Assembly (NCBI GenBank): GCA_002449335.1
Contig: DKDL01000021.1
Span: 1-13,764 of the forward strand
Direction: 5' to 3'
DNA from: Succinatimonas sp. UBA6849
Lineage (GTDB): Bacteria > Pseudomonadota > Gammaproteobacteria > Enterobacterales > Succinivibrionaceae
DNA: 13,764 nucleotides
Part shown: positions 13,640-13,764 of the stretch, piece by piece
How positions within the stretch are numbered: the stretch's first letter is position 1
Layout of the letters: each line of letters starts with the position of its first letter
Notes under the pieces: generated by a model
Database searches by the model: none
Told to the model about the DNA's origin: nothing
What the model saw: the letters and a program-made list of their open reading frames with translations, nothing else
Position numbers and translations under genes: made by a program

Positions 13640-13764
13640 TTTTTTACAGAAAATTGAAATAGTTCACGAATTGAAATTGATTGCTAAAAAATATTAAGAA
13701 AATTGTGAAGTTACACCTTTAATTATTAGATTTTTCAACCTATTATTAAAGTGTAGTTACAATT
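13640..13764. other. Non-coding AT-rich region after rpoN
   Basis: These 125 bases to the window edge contain no gene start. In E. coli hpf starts within a few dozen bases of rpoN; here it does not. The region has two ATTGAAAT copies (13653-13660 and 13670-13677) and the inverted repeat described separately. Only weak promoter-like hexamers (for example TTGAAA at 13671) are present. Confidence 0.6.
13713..13754. repeat. Imperfect inverted repeat downstream of rpoN
   Basis: ACAC-C-TTTAAT (13713-13723) can pair with ATTAAAGTGT (13745-13754): ten base pairs with one bulged C. A further two pairs follow beyond a mismatch. The loop is long and no T tract follows, so it is a poor intrinsic terminator. 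It could be an operator or a terminator for a gene coming from the right. Confidence 0.4.

Noticed and set aside
1..13764. CRISPR array, tRNA, rRNA, insertion sequence, toxin-antitoxin or defence genes
   Set aside because: I looked on both strands and found no repeat-spacer pattern, cloverleaf, terminal inverted repeats or accessory gene; all coding space is taken by housekeeping genes.

Overview
The window is a dense, AT-rich housekeeping stretch of a Gammaproteobacterium. All fifteen proteins are recognisable orthologues of Escherichia coli genes. The F1Fo ATP synthase order (B-E-F-H-A-G-D-C) and the kdsC-lptC-lptA-lptB-rpoN order are typical of that class. The AT-rich composition, AGA-rich arginine codons and the joining of loci that lie apart in E. 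coli fit an anaerobic or host-associated lineage near the Aeromonadales/Succinivibrionaceae. That placement is inference from general impression, not from a phylogeny.

Layout. Positions 1-6416 (+) hold the ATP synthase operon. atpB is cut by the left edge of the window; atpE, F, H, A, G, D and C are complete, with gaps of 10-36 bases. A hairpin at 6436-6458 ends the operon and also ends the convergent gene rsmD (6477-7049, -), a 16S rRNA methyltransferase. A short divergent region (7050-7165) carries a likely promoter for ftsY (7166-8404, +), the SRP receptor. ftsY is followed by rpoH (8487-9464, +), the heat-shock sigma factor; the ftsE and ftsX genes that separate them in E. coli are missing. 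Positions 9465-9588 are a regulatory gap, followed by the envelope operon kdsC-lptC-lptA-lptB-rpoN (9589-13639, +). The last 125 bases are non-coding and hold an imperfect inverted repeat.

How the genes work together. The atp genes build the proton-driven ATP synthase. FtsY receives ribosomes translating membrane proteins. In E. coli the SRP/FtsY pathway also brings the heat-shock sigma factor to the membrane for control, so ftsY-rpoH adjacency is suggestive. KdsC makes Kdo for the LPS inner core, and LptC, LptA and LptB form part of the bridge that moves LPS to the outer membrane. rpoN encodes sigma-54.

Most interesting signal. There is no sign of an undescribed multi-gene system. The best find is a perfect match to the sigma-54 -24/-12 promoter consensus (TGGCAC-N5-TTGCT, 9539-9554) just upstream of kdsC. 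The operon it would drive ends with rpoN itself. The same bases overlap an extended -10 sigma-70 promoter (TGCTATAAT, 9551-9559), and both would start transcription at about 9565. This suggests a sigma-54 feedback loop wired into LPS biogenesis, with two sigma factors sharing one start site. Other points worth noting are a long acidic insert in RpoN, a lysine-rich tail on RpoH and a cysteine-bearing N-terminal segment in AtpB.
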